Shown here: in pieces, positions 60,745-64,000 of the stretch
How positions within the stretch are numbered: position 1 is the first letter of the stretch
Layout: each line of letters opens with the position of its first letter
Assembly (NCBI GenBank): GCA_963969345.1
Contig: OZ017766.1
Coordinates: forward strand, 12,090,001 to 12,154,000
DNA: 64,000 nucleotides
Source of the DNA: Turbatrix aceti
Lineage: Eukaryota > Nematoda > Chromadorea > Rhabditida > Panagrolaimidae
Direction: 5' to 3'
Notes under the pieces: generated by a model
Told to the model about the DNA's origin: nothing
The model's database searches: none
Seen by the model: the letters and a program-made list of their open reading frames with translations, nothing else
Position numbers and translations under genes: made by a program

Positions 60745-61864
60745 TTTTTTTAGTAGTTGTAATCAACGCCGAGTTTTTTTTAAATTTCTGTAGACGTTAA
60801 TAAGATTGATTCACCAATAGCTTTCTTCCCAACACTGACCCATTAAATTTTCCCTTCAAGACCGGTGGCTATTTGTTTCATAAAACTCCTACCACGAAAA
60901 AGAAAGTAAAAAGTATGATTATTTTCTAAAAAATTCCGAGTTAGCTTTTTGTTTCCTAGTCATGAATTGTACTCGCTTTTTGTTATAAATACTGCGGTTT
61001 TTCTATTATTCATTCATTCCTGTGTTGTCTTTTTTGGAACAATTTAATGATAAATCTAACAGTTTTCGAAAAACAGAAATAGCTTTTTGAACTGAAAAAA
61101 TACAAAATCTTATTTTTAACAGTTCTAGTAGCTTTTGTCAGATTTATTTTTATGCCGCTCCAAAAATTTATTTTTGTATTCCGTTTTCAATATGGGTTTG
61201 TTTCTGTTTCGAACATTTTGTTCATCTCTTTTTTGCTTCCGTCCCAATCATCATTCTTTACACATTGCGATAACAGAATGAGTATGGCAGATAGTTTTTT
61301 TATTATGATTTTTGATTTGTAACACATATTGTACAGTATTCATGGTTTTATTGATTCATAAATCAGAATATATTTACTATGATAAGTAAAAGAGCAATGC
61401 AAAACAAAGATAATGGATGAAGCGAAAACAAATAATGATATGTGTTTTACAATCCGAGAGAAAGCAGAAAAACAGGATCAAAAAAGCTCTGGTAAAAAAG
61501 AAATCTGTTATTTTATTGTCTGAAAAACAACAGCAAAAAAAATCTCGCATCTCACTTCTGTTTTTTTTGCTTTGTTATCATTGTTTCCGTAAACTTTGTT
61601 GAAAACGCATTACAGTAATTTAAAATGAATCTTTCGTGAGAAAATCCTGTCGACAATAAACGACGTAGTGTCTGTGTTGCCGGAAGCCAACTGATACCGA
61701 GATTCATTCGCAGCAGAGGAATTTATACAGGCGGAGCTATAAGACAAAAAATCGTTCATAAATAAGAAAGTTAAACCACATTTATTTTACATATTTTTTA
61801 AATTCAGATAGTAATTTTAATTTTTACTTTTTAGAACGCCTTTCATCGACGCGATCTCAACAAA
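60745..61864. other. Intergenic, upstream of the chitin-binding gene
   Basis: AT-rich. A TATA-like GAATTTATACAGG lies near 61719 and a TTTTTAG acceptor ends about 30 nt before the next start codon. No gene seen. Confidence 0.5.
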
Positions 61865-62625
61865 ATGAATCAATTATTGATTTTGGTGCTTTTTGCGTTT
61901 TGTCATGGTAAGTGTTCGTTTTAATGTTTCCTAACTCTTTTTTTCTTCATTAAAATTAAAGGCACGACATCTTGGAAGCTCAGCACCGAGTTTGACTGCT
62001 CCCACAAGACCAACGGCGTCTACCAAGCCCCAGGTGATTGCAGGTGACAAGTGCTACCACCAGGAAGTATACAAGTACAATTGTCCCTCGAGAACGTTTT
62101 TCCACGCAGATCGTGTCGAATGCTTGTACGACTTCCAAGTTCCTGAATGCAACGATGAGCCACCTGTTGTTTTTCACAATCAACCTCTGGTTTGAAAACC
62201 ACACGCGTGGAAGGTCAACACTCGTCCGGGTACTGAAACAGGCGTTCCGGCTTCCAAATCGGCAAGGGAAACTCGAACACGGTCAGTTGTATTCTTCCAA
62301 CCCCCTCTGGGAGCGCCGAAAATTCACATAGAAGGTGAAGGACGATTTGTTTCACCCCGGCGTGCAGGGCATCCGCAATGGGGTTCTCCTGGGCTTCAGT
62401 TTTCTTACGCGGGGGTCCAGCCTTCGCAGCCACCCCCCTGGCGGCCAAAACCTAAACCTCTAGGAAGCTATGAACCTCTTGATCTTCCTCGGTCCTCATT
62501 AATTTATTCTCAGCCACTGTGCACAGTATGAACATAGCGCTTTTCCTCAACCAATTGAGGGTCTATCGTTCAAACCAATCGCACCACCAATTTCTCCCCT
62601 AGTCCAGCCCACAGCGTATCGGTAG
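61865..62625 (+). pseudogene. Peritrophin-type chitin-binding protein, broken frame
   Basis: Exon 1 (61865-61907) encodes a signal peptide (MNQLLILVLFAFCHG); a 54-nt intron follows. Exon 2 opens a type-2 chitin-binding domain (STEFDCSHKTNGVYQAPGDC) and then stops. The domain resumes in another frame as CYHQEVYKYNCPSRTFFHA and VECLYDFQVPEC, completing the usual cysteine pattern. The break lies at 62031-62050, where a ten-base near-repeat (CAGGTGATTG/CAGGTGACAA) occurs. A second break is an in-frame TGA at 62193-62195. Beyond it the same frame stays open as a Pro-rich tail (GVQPSQPPPWRPKPKP) to TGA at 62529. A shifted frame then continues (FPQPIEGLSFKPIAPPISP) to 62625. Three breaks suggest a pseudogene; assembly errors are the alternative. 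Such proteins are secreted to cuticle or eggshell. Confidence 0.65.
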
Positions 62626-63164
62626 GCCTATTTTTAGTTCGCGCAAACTGTGAAAAAAAGTGGCCACCTGGCTTAAGAAAATTTTTGCCTGCGCGCGCAC
62701 CCTTGTTTTTCTTGAAAGTGCACCCCAGATAATCGCAAAACAAAAATATTAAGATGCAACTGTTTGTTTAGATTGATATTGTCATCGATTAAGCACATTT
62801 TTGCGAACATTTTGATGCCATTTTTGAAAAAAAATATTTATTGTGAGTCTCGCTGCATATTTCCAAAAACAGACATTTTTAAAAACGTTTGTGATAATTT
62901 CACAAAAAGTGTTCTGTACAGAGTTCTGAAATTTTTATGACAGATGCATACGGTGTTGAAGAAGGTATCCTGAAAATTTGGTGCAATTTCGCCTTGGAAT
63001 TTTAAAGTTAGCTGCTGATAACTGTTTTTCCTTATAAAGGTGCGCGCAAGCGCATCTGTTGCCCGTTGAAATTACTTGAAAAAACAGTATTTATTATTAA
63101 ACTACATAGCTACATAATTACAATACTTTGCTACAATACAAATTGTTTCTCGGTACAATACAAA
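62626..63164. other. Intergenic with GC-rich inverted ends
   Basis: Holds GCGCGCGCACCCTT at 62691-62704 and AAAGGTGCGCGC at 63036-63047, inverted to each other with one mismatch, about 330 bp apart. They could be ends of a small element, but no target duplication was found. Confidence 0.35.
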
Positions 63165-64000
63165 TCATTTCTTTTGCTTTTTATGATCACAAAGGGCAAC
63201 ATAAGCTCCGGTGTTTTGCATCGTGACGAGGTAATCAGCCCGTTTTTCCATACACTCCGGGCTGAATCCGGGAATACGTTTACCTGCTTCATTGAACCTG
63301 GCATGAATTGCTTCAATACCCTGTTCGCTGAACAACGACCACGAACCATGGCGCTTCATGAATTCGACGACGTGGACTTCCAGCACATGTAGCAGAGGCG
63401 TGAATGAAAGTTTCGGGATACGGCGCAATTCTTTGAAAAACCTCTTCATAAGAGCTTCCAGCTGTTCGATTTCTTCTGAAGAGTATGATCGGGCTTCGGC
63501 GTATGTCGTGAACCGTTACCTCCACTGTCGCCGCCGAGAGAAATGCGTATGGGGCCGGCCGGCAAACACGATGCAATCTCTGGTATTACGGCTCTGATGG
63601 ATTCGTAGGTTTTGACTGCCCTGACGGTGATTTCCGTTTCTGTGCCGTTCTTGTTGATCTTGTATACCCGCTCTTCTTCCTTCGGTAGAAGACTTTCGAT
63701 CATCTTTCGGGCGCTGTAGAACGCATGCATTGATGGTACTATAAATTATTTTTAATATATAATATATATGAAGATGAGCAGATTACTTACGCAAATGAAG
63801 GCGACGAAGCTCCCTGTAGCAAGCGAATGACATACCCGTTCTGGAAATCAAATCCACCGCTTCCATTGGCGTCAGCATTTCGAAGTCTTTGTCAGTGTTG
63901 TTATCGAAATGCTTGACAACGGCAATGATGTCCTCAGTTCCAAACAACTTCAGCGACGCTTGTTTCAGTTCTTTAAACCGCTCATACTTTGTTGTTTTCA
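63165..64000 (-). pseudogene. Transposase-like gene, 5' partial and probably decayed
   Basis: Two minus-strand exons are visible: one running in from beyond 64000 to 63791 (TPMEAVDLISRTGMSFACYR), then a 53-nt intron and an exon from 63738. The second reads SARKMIESLLPKEEERVYK and SCLPAGPIRISLGGDSGG, then shifts frame near 63520. It ends with LLHVLEVHVVEFMKRHGSWS and LFSEQGIEAIHARFNEAG. The GGDSGG and SEQ..E..H..FN blocks recall transposon-derived proteins common in invertebrate genomes, where they are usually several hundred residues apart; here only some 60 residues separate them. I read this as an internally deleted copy. Family name not certain; it could also be a domesticated gene. Confidence 0.45.

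Overview
The window is eukaryotic, AT-rich and intron-bearing, and looks like an ecdysozoan invertebrate, most likely a nematode or close relative. Introns are mostly 40-60 nt with GT..TTTTCAG or GT..TTTTAG ends. Several start codons lie 2-63 nt downstream of a polypyrimidine-AG acceptor, as expected for spliced-leader addition or 5'UTR introns. The gene content fits this: tandem UDP-glycosyltransferases, a chemoreceptor-like 7TM gene, a dual-domain heme peroxidase, a LOTUS-domain protein and a peritrophin-type chitin-binding gene. Species cannot be told from the sequence. Exon joins below were made by eye, and each was checked for reading-phase consistency.

Layout. 0.1-3.0 kb: a 5'-truncated RTE-like LINE (minus), then a 389-bp hAT-like nonautonomous element filled with GAGTC satellite. 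3.5-7.6 kb: DNA2-type nuclease-helicase (minus, 10 exons). 9.1-9.9 kb: an acireductone-dioxygenase homologue with altered metal ligands (minus). 11.9-18.5 kb: a 9-exon dual-peroxidase gene (minus) whose 1.6-kb fourth intron holds a plus-strand 7TM receptor gene. 19.6-20.5 kb: a divergent SH2 protein (minus). 21.0-23.4 kb: a neprilysin-family M13 peptidase (minus). 27.9-31.6 kb: two tandem UDP-glycosyltransferases with identical exon lengths (minus). 32.0-33.6 kb: SLC19 thiamine/folate-type carrier (minus). 36.3-39.3 kb: LOTUS-domain protein with an internal QRQFGLK-type repeat (plus). 39.4-40.0 kb: a second hAT-like element, inserted exactly at the stop codon of the next gene. 40.0-42.4 kb: kinesin-2 accessory subunit KAP3 (minus). 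42.4-59.3 kb: a gene-poor stretch with a 1.64-kb Tc1/mariner-type long inverted repeat, a PIF/Harbinger-like MITE and a short 3' LINE fragment. 59.3-60.7 kb: beta-glucuronosyltransferase (plus). 61.9-62.6 kb: a broken chitin-binding gene. 63.2-64.0 kb: a transposase-like, probably decayed gene running off the right edge (minus).

The genes do not form one pathway. They are independent housekeeping functions (DNA2, KAP3, SLC19, GlcAT), secreted or membrane proteins (peroxidase, neprilysin, UGTs, 7TM) and one likely germ-granule protein (LOTUS). The most unusual items are: (1) a dual peroxidase whose first domain has lost its heme histidines while the second keeps them; (2) an ARD homologue with its His-x-His metal site replaced; (3) an SH2 domain without the phosphotyrosine-binding Arg; (4) hAT-like elements with 8-bp target duplications whose interiors are short satellite arrays; and (5) a mariner-type fold-back able to form a roughly 600-bp hairpin RNA.
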